Shown piece by piece: positions 26,781 to 35,584 of a stretch of 64,000 nucleotides of DNA (positions are counted from its first letter, which is position 1; each line of letters starts with the position of its first letter). The stretch covers positions 1,178,001 to 1,242,000 of the forward strand of contig NZ_MSCJ01000001.1 in assembly GCF_002954615.1 (NCBI RefSeq). Reading direction: 5' to 3'. This DNA comes from Photobacterium angustum. GTDB lineage: Bacteria > Pseudomonadota > Gammaproteobacteria > Enterobacterales > Vibrionaceae. The notes below the pieces were generated by a model. That model did no database searches. It saw nothing but the letters and a program-made list of their open reading frames with translations, and had not been told where the DNA came from. Made by a program: the position numbers and the translations under genes.

Positions 26781-29036
26781 ATGGGTCAATCTATAATGGC
26801 ATTATCATCAGTTAGAATTAAGAATATCCTATCTTTTAATGATTGCATTGTCACTGATTTTAGTGATTTTAATTGTATCATTGGTAAAAATAATGTAGGT
26901 AAATCAAACTTTCTTAAAGTTCTTCAGTTTTTCTATGCGCATTTGAATAATGAGTCTGTTATTCCGTTACCTTTAAACTCTAATTATTCGAGTATCGGAA
27001 CAATATCGATATCATATGATACAACTAGACTTGAAGAAGTTGTAAAATCAAGAAAAAATAAGAGTATTTATCAAAAACATATATATAGTTCTTTGTTCAA
27101 AGATGACAGTTTTAACTTGGTTTCTAGTCGAATAATCAGGAAAAACTTCACCCTTACATTAACTGTAAATAGAAATGGTTCTGTTAGTTGGTCAGATAAA
27201 GATAAAAATGTAAGAAAAATAATTAATAGAATATATCCGTTATTCTTTGTAGATACGAGAAGAATAGATTTATATGATTGGGATAAGTTATGGAGTACTG
27301 TCAGTCGTCTTAAATTTATTAATGCTAGAGCATTAAATACTGAGCAAATTATAGATTTTTTTGACGAAAAAGTATCTAACAATAGTAATTCATATAAAGA
27401 ATATGTCAAAATTATAAGTGAGTTAACAAATGCATCGCCTTATAATTATCAAGATCTTGTTTTAAATTATATAAAAGTAGGATTGAGTGGCCATAAGTTT
27501 AATATAGATGGTTTTGAGTTAACTACACAATCAGATGGTACAAATTCACATAAATTTATTGAGTTGTTTATTTCTTTAATAATAACTTTAACTAGACGTG
27601 AATTTATTACACCGATCGTATATATAGACGAACCCGAATTGGGATTACATCCAAAGCTAAATGAAAAGCTAATTTTTAATATTCATAATCTATATAAAAG
27701 TTTAAAAAAACATACTGATAAGAAAGAATTAGGTAAATACGCAACACCTTATCCTACAGTGCTAATGACAACACATTCGCCTAATATATTAAAGTCTGTC
27801 ATTAAGTTATTTAGAGGTCATAACGAGCATAATATTTATCATTTTAGTCTTAATTCAGATAAAAAAACAAATGTATCATTACTTAATACTAATTTTAAAG
27901 ATAAACGTTTTTTAAATATTTTTAGTGATAATGAAGCTCGCTTATATTTTAGTGATTTTATACTCTTTGTAGAAGGGGAAACGGAATTAGAATTATTTGG
28001 TAATATGAGTCTAATAGATAAGTTTGATTATTTAAATAAGATAGATGTATATAAAACAAATGAGGTAATTCTACGTTCTATTAATCCAAAAGCATCAAAA
28101 TCTCCAACTCCATATTTGAATATTTATGATGCTGATAAAATGATCAATTATGATTTTACTGAAAAGTCTTTTATTATAAAGCAAAAAGAAGTAAATCTCT
28201 TCGAAATTCTAAAGAGGTACAAATATACATGTTTTATATCTCAGAATTACGCAATAAAGAAAAGTTTAGAAAATATTGTCAATCTTAATGAATCAAAATT
28301 TTTAATTAATAAAAAAGGTACTGAATTTTCAAAGTTTCCATACTTGAATTTTATAAGATTTTGTAATGGGGTTTTATTAAAAACAGATCGAATTTATATT
28401 GCTCCATCTACAATTGAAGAGACTCTACTTTGTAGTCAATCTCGTAAAATTGCCATAAAGTGGCTAATTAACCAGACTAAAGATTTAGTTGAAGGTGATT
28501 TAATGATTGATGGTAGAGGTGATGTAAATAAGAAACTTGATGGATTTAGGAGAAGTTTTAAAAAAGAAAATATTGATCATGTTTATGGGCGAATTTTCAC
28601 ATCGAAGGAATACAAAGGTGAATTATCTCCTGAAAATAAAGAGTTTATAAAAATCGTTCTTATATTAAATTTGAAAAAATTACTTAAGCAGTTTTATCAA
28701 AAAAATATTGATTTAAGTCGTACAGATCAAGTTACAATTTTGCGTCTTGCTTTAGATGGAAAAACCCATACTTTATGTAGTCAAAAGAGTAAATCGTATG
28801 AGTTAGCTATAAATGACGACATAAGAAATGCTGTAGAAAGTATAAAAGAGCAATGCTTAAAAAAACTTCCGATACAACTTGGTAAAACAGGTGGCTGGGT
28901 AACATCTTTTTTAAATTTTGCGATTAGTGAGATAGAAAATAGCTCGAAAGATGAACAAGAATTCAAGAGAGTTTTTGCTTTAACTTTTCCGCATCTACAT
29001 GATATACTTAAGACGATTTCAGATTCGATAGATTAG
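26781..29036 (+). CDS. OLD-like AAA ATPase with TOPRIM nuclease domain (probable retron effector)
   Basis: A 751-residue protein. ABC-type ATPase N-terminus: Walker A GKNNVGKS at residues 35-42, a TQSDGTNSHKF signature-like block, Walker B VYIDEPELGLHP near residue 280 and H-loop TTHSPN. A TOPRIM-like region follows: FVEGETELELF near 395 (acidic Glu) and YDADKM near 449. These are features of OLD-family nucleases. The C-terminal 300 residues are unassigned. The DNA is far more AT-rich than neighbours, suggesting transfer. It precedes a retron-type RT gene by 136 nt, so an anti-phage effector role is inferred. ATG 26781 follows GGGTG; ATG 26796 is possible. Confidence 0.8.
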   Translation: MGQSIMALSSVRIKNILSFNDCIVTDFSDFNCIIGKNNVGKSNFLKVLQFFYAHLNNESVIPLPLNSNYSSIGTISISYDTTRLEEVVKSRKNKSIYQKHIYSSLFKDDSFNLVSSRIIRKNFTLTLTVNRNGSVSWSDKDKNVRKIINRIYPLFFVDTRRIDLYDWDKLWSTVSRLKFINARALNTEQIIDFFDEKVSNNSNSYKEYVKIISELTNASPYNYQDLVLNYIKVGLSGHKFNIDGFELTTQSDGTNSHKFIELFISLIITLTRREFITPIVYIDEPELGLHPKLNEKLIFNIHNLYKSLKKHTDKKELGKYATPYPTVLMTTHSPNILKSVIKLFRGHNEHNIYHFSLNSDKKTNVSLLNTNFKDKRFLNIFSDNEARLYFSDFILFVEGETELELFGNMSLIDKFDYLNKIDVYKTNEVILRSINPKASKSPTPYLNIYDADKMINYDFTEKSFIIKQKEVNLFEILKRYKYTCFISQNYAIKKSLENIVNLNESKFLINKKGTEFSKFPYLNFIRFCNGVLLKTDRIYIAPSTIEETLLCSQSRKIAIKWLINQTKDLVEGDLMIDGRGDVNKKLDGFRRSFKKENIDHVYGRIFTSKEYKGELSPENKEFIKIVLILNLKKLLKQFYQKNIDLSRTDQVTILRLALDGKTHTLCSQKSKSYELAINDDIRNAVESIKEQCLKKLPIQLGKTGGWVTSFLNFAISEIENSSKDEQEFKRVFALTFPHLHDILKTISDSID

Positions 29037-29172
29037 AGAAGCAGTGCTTGCAATGCTGATATCTTTATATCCTAGTCTCAACATTGTCTTAATCTGTGCA
29101 TCCCTCGCAGATGTACTTTTAATGCACGACAAGTTCGTGAAAAGATGAATTAGTATCAATTATGGAATCAAA
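29037..29172 (+). ncRNA. candidate retron msr-msd RNA region between effector and RT
   Basis: This 136-nt gap has no gene and directly precedes the RT, the usual place for a retron RNA. Visible hairpins: GATAT-CTTT-ATATC (29058-29071), GTGCATC-CCTCGCA-GATGTAC (29096-29116) and CACGA-CAAGT-TCGTG (29125-29139). I could not identify the flanking a1/a2 repeats or a long msd stem, so the extent is uncertain and the RNA could begin inside the upstream gene. Confidence 0.4.
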
Positions 29173-30354
29173 ATGAAAAATTACACAGCTAATAGTTTTA
29201 CGCTATCATTGCTTAAACAGTGTACTTTTTTCAATGAAGAGAGCGGGTTAATCTCGCTCCCTTCATCTCATGTTATAGAAACACGGGTGGGAAATAAGTA
29301 TATTTATAAGTTGGTTGGTTCAGAAAGTGAATTAATCAATAAATTACACGAAAATCTTAATGAGACATTATTTTGTCGAATTCCCGTAAACCAAGCAGCT
29401 ACTGCTTATACTAAGAATAAATCATATTTGGATTTTTTAGAACCGCATAGAAATAATTTCTATTTTCTTAGAGTTGATCTAAAAAACTTTTTTCATTTTA
29501 TTAATAGAGAAATTATTAAAGATTCCCTAAAAGATCATGTATCCTCAAAGCCAATAATCAGTGGATGTCGTCAATCAAATCTAGATTTTATTGTTAATGT
29601 TTTAACAATAAAACTACCTGAAACATCAAAGAATACCGATTTTATAGGTAAATCAATTTTACCTATCGGGTTTAAATCCTCGCCAGTAGTATCTAATATT
29701 ATATTTAGAAAATTAGATATATTGATAGAAAGGTTTTGTTTTGAACATAATATTATCTATACTCGTTATGCTGATGATATGTTGTTTTCAAGCTCCGATC
29801 TAAGAAATGATAAATACCAAGAGAAATCAGTGTTTGATGATTTATTTAAGAAGAAAGAAAAAAATAATTTTCTACACTCAGATAGATTTCTTGAACAAAT
29901 ATCATTTATAGTAAATATTGATGGTTTTAGAATAAATAGTAAAAAAACAGTCAGATCAAAAAAACATCTAGGGTTAAATGGATATTTAATATCAGGATCT
30001 AATTATCCTTACATAGATGGGAAAATAAGAATATCAAATAAAAAAACGAAAAAAATCTCTAAACTAATTTACGAGTGTAATACTGATAAAAGTGATCTTG
30101 ATATTTTTAAAGTTGTATTTAGTATAGACCCTTTTAGAATAAAGTTCAGAAGGAAACCTAAAGTTGAATTTTTGAATAATTATTGCTGCGCGCAAATAAA
30201 TAATAAGATTATAGGTTATCGTTCATATTTAATATCTTTATTGAAATATAATGATAAATATTCATGCTTAGAAGATGACTTTATATTTAAAGTTAAAGGC
30301 CTAATAAAAGAATCTGAAAAAATTATAAATAATCGGATGAAGAAAGAGATATAA
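29173..30354 (+). CDS. retron-type reverse transcriptase
   Basis: A 393-residue RT with palm motifs in order: NQAATAYTKNKSYLDFLEPH (retron-like motif before RT1), FLRVDLKNFF near residue 100, PIGFKSSPVVSN, the catalytic IIYTRYADDMLFSS near 198, INSKKT and GLNGYLIS, which is in the position of the retron VTG motif, followed by a basic RISNKKTKKISKLIY tail. No maturase or integrase domain, unlike group II intron RTs. Strong A/T-biased codon use matches the ATPase gene. With that gene and the gap RNA it probably forms a retron defence system. Other unassigned defence RT classes are an alternative. Confidence 0.85.
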   Translation: MKNYTANSFTLSLLKQCTFFNEESGLISLPSSHVIETRVGNKYIYKLVGSESELINKLHENLNETLFCRIPVNQAATAYTKNKSYLDFLEPHRNNFYFLRVDLKNFFHFINREIIKDSLKDHVSSKPIISGCRQSNLDFIVNVLTIKLPETSKNTDFIGKSILPIGFKSSPVVSNIIFRKLDILIERFCFEHNIIYTRYADDMLFSSSDLRNDKYQEKSVFDDLFKKKEKNNFLHSDRFLEQISFIVNIDGFRINSKKTVRSKKHLGLNGYLISGSNYPYIDGKIRISNKKTKKISKLIYECNTDKSDLDIFKVVFSIDPFRIKFRRKPKVEFLNNYCCAQINNKIIGYRSYLISLLKYNDKYSCLEDDFIFKVKGLIKESEKIINNRMKKEI

Positions 30355-30416
30355 ACTCTATATTTATAAGCTTATAAAATTTAATAATTAGCTATATTTA
30401 TACTCTTTAATTTTTA

Positions 30417-30444
30417 AAAGCGATCTCTAAGATCGCTTTGTTTC
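30417..30444 (+). terminator. terminator after the RT gene
   Basis: AAAGCGATC / GATCGCTTT stem with a T-rich tail (GTTTC). It marks the end of the ATPase-RT operon. Confidence 0.7.
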
Positions 30445-30839
30445 TAAACCTCTTATCAAACCCGCTTATTTTATCTTTCTATTCTACAATAAAAGAACGT
30501 AGAAACGGCAGGGTATAATAGTGGTTTCTTTAAAGCCTTTGTATATTTTCTGCTACTAAATAACATTACTCAGACTTTAATCTACATTGGTTTTGATAAA
30601 ACTTAGCCGTGTCCAACTGATTGGAAGTTATTCATGAACAACAGTGAAGTGCTGAATGACATGTGTGGTATTAGTATCGTTCAAGCTGATTTTACAAATA
30701 TAATATTAGTTAGCTCATGGCTGTAGTTATTAAAGTAAACTTTGAATATACAGTTTATATATTGATGACAACACTACGTTAATAGTAATCCTTGATATTA
30801 TCGAATGAATCGGATTTCTATACAAATTTCTACCGACAA
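30445..30839. other. non-coding stretch between RT operon and nuclease pseudogene
   Basis: Nearly 400 bp with no supported gene. One 31-codon frame starting near 30633 is too short and lacks a strong ribosome site. Probably a mix of promoter and decayed sequence. Confidence 0.35.
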
Positions 30840-31259
30840 ATGAATGAGTAATTCTCTAATGAAGAATGGGAATATGCATTAGTTGAAGGTATCCGAAAAA
30901 TTTTACCTGAACCGATTTTAGTAGAGCGTACGGGTGGAATTTTAGAGAAAGAGCATGGAACCGATATTCTTATTACATTGCCGGGTTTGCTCGGTAAGAG
31001 TTATGGCATTGCCATTCAGGTAAAAGATTATCGTGGGTTAATGAGTGATGGGGCGATAAAACAAATTCAAAAAGCGGATCATTGGAATAATGAGAATTTC
31101 ACGATTATTGATAAATACGTAATTGTGACCCAATGTTCAAAAGACGATCATCCTGAGGACTTCTAGAATACTGATGGTGTCACTATTTTATTTGCAGAGC
31201 AGTTAGAAAGCTTACTTAAAGATATTGCTGCTGGGTTTATTGGTTTGGATAAAAACTAA
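30840..31259 (+). pseudogene. decayed Mrr-like PD-(D/E)xK restriction endonuclease gene
   Basis: One frame reads MNE-stop, then EEWEYALVEGIRKILPEP, VERTGGILEKEHGTDILIT, GIAIQVKDYRG, DHWNNENFTIIDKYVIVT, a second stop at 31164, and then DGVTILFAEQLESLLKDI to the final stop at 31257. The D...QVK pattern (GTDILI then IAIQVK) is a PD-(D/E)xK nuclease core as in Mrr-like restriction enzymes. Two in-frame stops (30849 and 31164) with no frame change point to a recent pseudogene. It lies next to the retron-like operon, as expected for a defence island. Confidence 0.65.
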
Positions 31260-31327
31260 TATTTAGGCTATTTCTAGGAAGCTAATTCAAATTATTGTTC
31301 CGAATATGTTGAATTAGTTTGTGTCTA

Positions 31328-31418
31328 GTGCGATTCAACGCACGACTATGTGTATATATCGTTGTAGCACGTTTACCTTGCAATGCTAGGTGCGTAAGGT
31401 GCTGTTTTAAGGTAAACG
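31328..31418. repeat. pair of hairpin-forming inverted repeats
   Basis: GTGCG-ATTCAA-CGCAC (31328-31343) and CGTTTACCTT / AAGGTAAACG (31370-31379 and 31409-31418). GC content is higher than in flanking DNA. It could be a REP/MITE-like element or an RNA leader of the next gene. Confidence 0.4.
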
Positions 31419-31460
31419 GCAGGCAACTTGTCTTCGCGCCTATACCAAGATGGAGTAAAT

Positions 31461-31763
31461 GTGAGTACTGCAGCGATATTTCTGATTTTATATCTGATAC
31501 CCGTACTGTCTTTTGCGGGTACGATTGGTACTTATATGTTGCTTCATGGTGAGAGTCTTAGCCATCCTCTCATCAATGTTGTTTTGCTGATAGTCGCTTC
31601 TGGTTTTATCGTTTCTTCTCATCTTTCTGTAAAGTTGATCTCTAAGTTCGTTAGCGAGAAAGTGATGTATTTGGGCATCGTTTTTATTGTATTAGCTTGG
31701 CTATTAGGAGTGATAGCGGTGGTGTTTTATCTTGTGATGTTTAAGGATCTCTTCAGTATCTAG
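31461..31763 (+). CDS. hypothetical three-helix membrane protein (100 aa)
   Basis: GTG start with GGAG 5 nt upstream. The 100 residues hold three hydrophobic helices (IFLILYLIPVLSFAGTIGTYML; PLINVVLLIVASGFIVSS; MYLGIVFIVLAWLLGVIAVVFYLVMF) joined by short loops. The first ATG-based longer frame at 31428 lacks a ribosome site. I do not recognise the family and no partner gene is evident. Confidence 0.6.
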   Translation: MSTAAIFLILYLIPVLSFAGTIGTYMLLHGESLSHPLINVVLLIVASGFIVSSHLSVKLISKFVSEKVMYLGIVFIVLAWLLGVIAVVFYLVMFKDLFSI

Positions 31764-32245
31764 GCGGTACTCAATAGATCAATACATACAGGTGAAAGTA
31801 TAAAATAGAGCCTAAATCATGCTTAAGCTACGCTTGTATTAACTGTGATTGTCTTGAAAATACCTACCTTCTTTGCTTATAAACTTTCAACAACATCCCC
31901 TCAATGAATCCTTAAGTTACTAAAAGTATTTATTTACATGCTCACAGGCAATTAATGTGTTCATAATTGATTTAATTATGAAATAAAGTTACAAAATGTT
32001 AATTTGGTTCACAATAGGAAATAAAATTATAACAAACATATTACGTGTGAAATGAGGCGTTGTAGGGTGGATTATCTGCTTTTAAAAGCGATGCGTTTAG
32101 TTGAGATAAAGCATCGTGAGATCAGGAGCAGATATTTGTATAAAGAAGTAAAGCCAGTACAGAATCGGACATGAGATAAATGAATGGCTCTATTTTTCAT
32201 CTTATGTGCGTAGAAGTGCATGGCAAATATAAGAAAGGAAGATCA
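31764..32245. other. intergenic region before the SDR gene
   Basis: About 480 bp, AT-rich, without convincing genes. The SDR promoter must lie here. No operator recognised. Confidence 0.35.
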
Positions 32246-32998
32246 ATGCGCGCTCAAAAAGTAGTTGTAATTACAGGTGGTGGGAGAGGAATTGGCGCTG
32301 CAGCAGCCAAGTTATTTGCCAAAGAAGGCTATGCCGTTTGTATCAATTATAAATCGAACTCAGAGACGGCGAATACACTTGCCCAAGGGATCATTGCTGA
32401 AGGTGGCCGGTGTATTACGGTTCAAGCAGATGTTTCTAACGAAGCTGACGTTATTCGTATGTTCTCGACTGTTGATAAGGAATTAGGCGCGATATCGGTT
32501 CTTGTTAATAATGCTGGAATATTAAAACAGCAATCACGATTAGAAGAGATGACGGCAGATCGAATTAACGAAATACTGTTCAACAACGTTACTAGTTATT
32601 TTATTTGTAGTAGAGAAGCTGTGAAGCGTATGTCTACTCGTCATGGTGGTAATGGCGGCGTAATTGTTAATGTATCTTCTGGTGCGGCACGTACCGGATC
32701 ACCAAATGAATATATTGATTACGCAGCATCAAAAGGGGCAATTGATACCTTAACTAAAGGGTTATCATTAGAAGTAGCAGCCGAAGGGATCCGTGTAAAC
32801 TGTGTACGTCCGGGGTTAATTCATACCGATATGCATGCTGATGGTGGTGAGCCAGAACGTATAGAAAGGTTGAAGAGTAAAATCCCTCTGCAAAGAGGTG
32901 GAGAGCCTGAAGAAGTCGCAGAAGCTATTTACTGGTTAGCATCCGAGAAATCATCATTCTCTACCGGAAACTACCTTGATCTATCAGGCGGGTTATAA
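32246..32998 (+). CDS. SDR family oxidoreductase (FabG-like)
   Basis: A 250-residue classical short-chain dehydrogenase. TGGGRGIG is the NADP-binding glycine motif near residue 12, NNAG follows near 90, and the catalytic Ser (VNVSSGAA) and YxxxK (YAASK) complete the triad. The C-terminal LDLSGGL is typical. It resembles 3-oxoacyl reductases and glucose dehydrogenases; the substrate is unknown. ATG 32246 follows AAGGAAG, so the in-frame ATG at 32180 is rejected. Monocistronic, with a terminator shared with the convergent gene. Confidence 0.88.
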   Translation: MRAQKVVVITGGGRGIGAAAAKLFAKEGYAVCINYKSNSETANTLAQGIIAEGGRCITVQADVSNEADVIRMFSTVDKELGAISVLVNNAGILKQQSRLEEMTADRINEILFNNVTSYFICSREAVKRMSTRHGGNGGVIVNVSSGAARTGSPNEYIDYAASKGAIDTLTKGLSLEVAAEGIRVNCVRPGLIHTDMHADGGEPERIERLKSKIPLQRGGEPEEVAEAIYWLASEKSSFSTGNYLDLSGGL

Positions 32999-33052
32999 CA
33001 TCAGCGGTTAGAGATGATTTATCTGGCTGTTATTTAAGTGTGTCGGATGATA

Positions 33053-33088
33053 AAAACCCAAACACTTGTATCTAAGTGTTTGGGTTAT
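33053..33088. terminator. bidirectional terminator
   Basis: AACCCAAACACTT / AAGTGTTTGGGTT, 13-bp perfect stem between the convergent SDR and monooxygenase genes. Confidence 0.9.
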
Positions 33089-33127
33089 AAAGTATTAATT
33101 GTGGAAGGTTAAGCTATTTATTACCCA

Positions 33128-33430
33128 TTACAGGCAGCTTTCAAACCCTTCAAAGTTTGGTGCGCCTAAATAAATGTCTTTATTACCGCGAGCATTAGCA
33201 TGAGCTTTACGGAATGCTTCTGATTGTGTCCAGTCTTCGAACGCTTGGCGAGAATCCCATACTGAGTGCGATGCAAACAGGGTGTACTCATCGTTTGATG
33301 TACCTTGAAGCAAGTTGAATGATTGAAAACCCGGTACGGTATCTAGGTAGGTATCGCGGTTCTTCCAAATATCGATAAATTCTTGCTCAGAGCCTAAACG
33401 GATTTTAAAACGATTCATTGCTATATACAT
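33128..33430 (-). CDS. antibiotic biosynthesis monooxygenase-fold protein, IsdG-like heme-degrading type
   Basis: A 100-residue ABM-fold protein. Asn6, Trp67 and His77 fall at the positions of the catalytic Asn-Trp-His triad of IsdG/IsdI heme monooxygenases, and the motif FEDWTQSEAFRKAH is the family signature. Known role of relatives: oxygen-dependent heme cleavage to release iron. I see no clear Fur box directly upstream, and no heme uptake genes adjoin. It could also be a quinol monooxygenase-like member, but the triad favours heme. Confidence 0.75.
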   Translation of the reverse strand: MYIAMNRFKIRLGSEQEFIDIWKNRDTYLDTVPGFQSFNLLQGTSNDEYTLFASHSVWDSRQAFEDWTQSEAFRKAHANARGNKDIYLGAPNFEGFESCL

Positions 33431-33544
33431 GATGACTTCCTTTATTAACTTCAGTTTTTATTTTTGTTTTACCACTATTACAGTATTGGCTAATGCAAGC
33501 TAGCAGCAAAAATACAATATTTGTTTACGTATTATTAATGACCA

Positions 33545-34579
33545 CTATAAAACATGGAACATAATGTACGCCCGTTGAATAAACCAAAAAGACGCCATGA
33601 TCCCCATGGTATATAAAGGCACTTTTTGAAAGAACTTATGATGAAATACAGGCACTTTAGCGCACAACTTCAATAGCACGATAAGAAACGATAAGAAGAT
33701 CAATTGCCCGATCTCAACACCAATATTAAAACAGGCGAGGGCTAATGGAATGCTGGTTTGGCTTAATCCTACTTCTTTTAATGCGCTGGCAAACCCCAAG
33801 CCATGTAACAAACCAAAGGAAAATGAAATTATCCACGGAAATTTTCGGCTTAATGTTGGATGTTCTTTGTCATAAGGGCGAGTAAGCTCATAACACAAAA
33901 ACAAAATACTCAGTGCAATTCCCGTTTCTACTGGCGGCTCTGGAATGTGTACCAGATTAAGCGCAGATAAACTTAACGTAATACTGTGGGCTAAGGTAAA
34001 ACAGGTAATGGCCTTTAAGAAGGTTTTAAAATCGCGCGTAAATAACAATAAGCCCGCCACAAACATTAGGTGATCAATCCCCGTTAATATATGGGTGATA
34101 CCTAAGGTGACAAATAGCTTTATCGTTGTCCAAATCGAGATCTTATCGGTTAAATGAAGGCGGTTATGCCCTTTATACAGCGCAAGCGTACTGACTTGTC
34201 CGTCTTTTTGCGTTAACTGCGTGAGTAGCTGGCCTGTTTTTAGCCCGTTAAATACAAGAGTCGGTGATGATGTATTTGCTTTAAGTTGCAGCAAATAATC
34301 TTGTTCATCCATTCCGAAACCATTGTCACTTCGTTGTGATGACAATAAACGTATCGTACCGCCATTAGTTAAGGTTGGTGTTATTTGAGTATGTTCACCT
34401 GCAATTACTGGTAGTTTTAACGCCAACTTATATTGTTGATTATCTAGCTGTGTGATCAAACCCACTGAGGGCTGATAAGGATGCGCCATTGCTAGTGGTG
34501 CCATTACTACCGAAAGCAGAGCGCCAACGATTGTGCCAACAACTAAGCGCCACATAAAATAAGAGATGTGCTTATACAT
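33545..34579 (-). CDS. HupE/UreJ-family membrane protein
   Basis: A 344-residue protein. A signal-like N-terminal helix (RLVVGTIVGALLSVVMAPLAMA) precedes a periplasmic region of about 110 residues. Six or more hydrophobic helices follow, with FVTLGITHILTGIDHLMFVAGLLL, the HupE/UreJ-type GxxHxxxGxDH metal-binding motif, then FGLLHGLGFASAL. Relatives are linked to nickel or other metal transport. Its start overlaps the upstream PPIase stop by 8 nt, so the two are translationally coupled. The metal is not identifiable. Confidence 0.8.
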   Translation of the reverse strand: MYKHISYFMWRLVVGTIVGALLSVVMAPLAMAHPYQPSVGLITQLDNQQYKLALKLPVIAGEHTQITPTLTNGGTIRLLSSQRSDNGFGMDEQDYLLQLKANTSSPTLVFNGLKTGQLLTQLTQKDGQVSTLALYKGHNRLHLTDKISIWTTIKLFVTLGITHILTGIDHLMFVAGLLLFTRDFKTFLKAITCFTLAHSITLSLSALNLVHIPEPPVETGIALSILFLCYELTRPYDKEHPTLSRKFPWIISFSFGLLHGLGFASALKEVGLSQTSIPLALACFNIGVEIGQLIFLSFLIVLLKLCAKVPVFHHKFFQKVPLYTMGIMASFWFIQRAYIMFHVL

Positions 34580-35381
34580 TGTTTAATAGTGTCTTTGTGT
34601 TAACAGTAAAGTCTGAGCCTGCGGGTAGTGCAATGTGATATTGCTTAATAACGGCGGCTATTTTGTTATTAACATCATCACGGGCAAAATCTTGTGCTAA
34701 TTGTTGCTTGGCCTGTTTAAAACTCAGAAGGCCTGCTTTTTGATAATCGAGTACCTTTACTGCTATCGCGCCAAAGGGAGTATCAATCGGTGTTGACCAT
34801 TGGTTTGGTGCCAGTGCGGCTAATGCGTCTACTGTTTTTGTACCCAACTTCGCCAGTAATGCCTGCTTACTTACATCACTTAAACATTGCTGAGAATCCA
34901 TCGTAGAAATGGGGTGTTGCACTTCTTGTGGCGTTAAAAAGTGATAGCACAATGAGTACATATCGGGATGCTTATAACGCGCTTGATGCGTTAAATAGTA
35001 TTGATGTAATAAGGTTGTGTTGGTGGCATTGATCTTAGCTAACTGTGAAACATAAGACAGGTAACGTTGCATCAACATTTCATTCAAGTTTGGATCGCCT
35101 TTCTCCAAGCCTAATTTTAATGCTTGTTGAGATAGCATCTGTTTTAACACTACATGGTTAATGTCTTTGTTTAGTGCAGTGCTCGACGGGGGGGAACCAA
35201 AATAAAGCGTATCGTCTTTTTTCTGTTGCTCAACTTGTGACGGTGTCACTGAAATAGTATTCACAGAAGTAGACGAGTAATACTGTGAATAACCAATAAA
35301 CAGCACAGTGCCAGCGATAAGGAAATGCGAGAAGGGATCTTGAATGAACCGCTTAAGCCAATAGCAGACTTTTTTAAACAT
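34572..35381 (-). CDS. membrane-anchored peptidyl-prolyl cis-trans isomerase (parvulin-type)
   Basis: A 269-residue protein with an N-terminal transmembrane anchor (FLIAGTVLFIGYSQYY) and a periplasmic SurA/PpiD-like helical region. The parvulin-like part near residues 165-245 (LLAKLGTKTVDALAALAPNQWSTPIDTPFGAIAVKVLDYQKA) is degenerate. This protein and the HupE/UreJ-like one are an operon with overlapping ends. Such pairs are seen in other marine bacteria. It may fold or insert its partner; catalytic activity is doubtful. Confidence 0.75.
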   Translation of the reverse strand: MFKKVCYWLKRFIQDPFSHFLIAGTVLFIGYSQYYSSTSVNTISVTPSQVEQQKKDDTLYFGSPPSSTALNKDINHVVLKQMLSQQALKLGLEKGDPNLNEMLMQRYLSYVSQLAKINATNTTLLHQYYLTHQARYKHPDMYSLCYHFLTPQEVQHPISTMDSQQCLSDVSKQALLAKLGTKTVDALAALAPNQWSTPIDTPFGAIAVKVLDYQKAGLLSFKQAKQQLAQDFARDDVNNKIAAVIKQYHIALPAGSDFTVNTKTLLNNV

Positions 35382-35584
35382 GTTACGGGATCTTTTTATA
35401 TTAAATAATGCCCTATAAGAATACCCACGCTAACTGTATGAGTGTTGAATGTTTACTGCCTGTAGATTTTTACCTTTGGTGATGTTACGTTTTTTATCAA
35501 TTGGATAAGGATGTTTTTAAAGCCGCATTCATATTGAATACGTTGATACAAACGGTTGGCATACAAGAAATTAGGAATACAGAG

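Noticed and set aside
30633..30728. 31-codon frame (MNNSEVLNDMCG...)
   Set aside because: Too short, weak ribosome site, no homologue known; may be part of decayed DNA.
31319..31552. Cys-rich open frame of 77 codons
   Set aside because: It covers the two hairpins and the start of the better supported membrane protein gene in another frame; no ribosome site.
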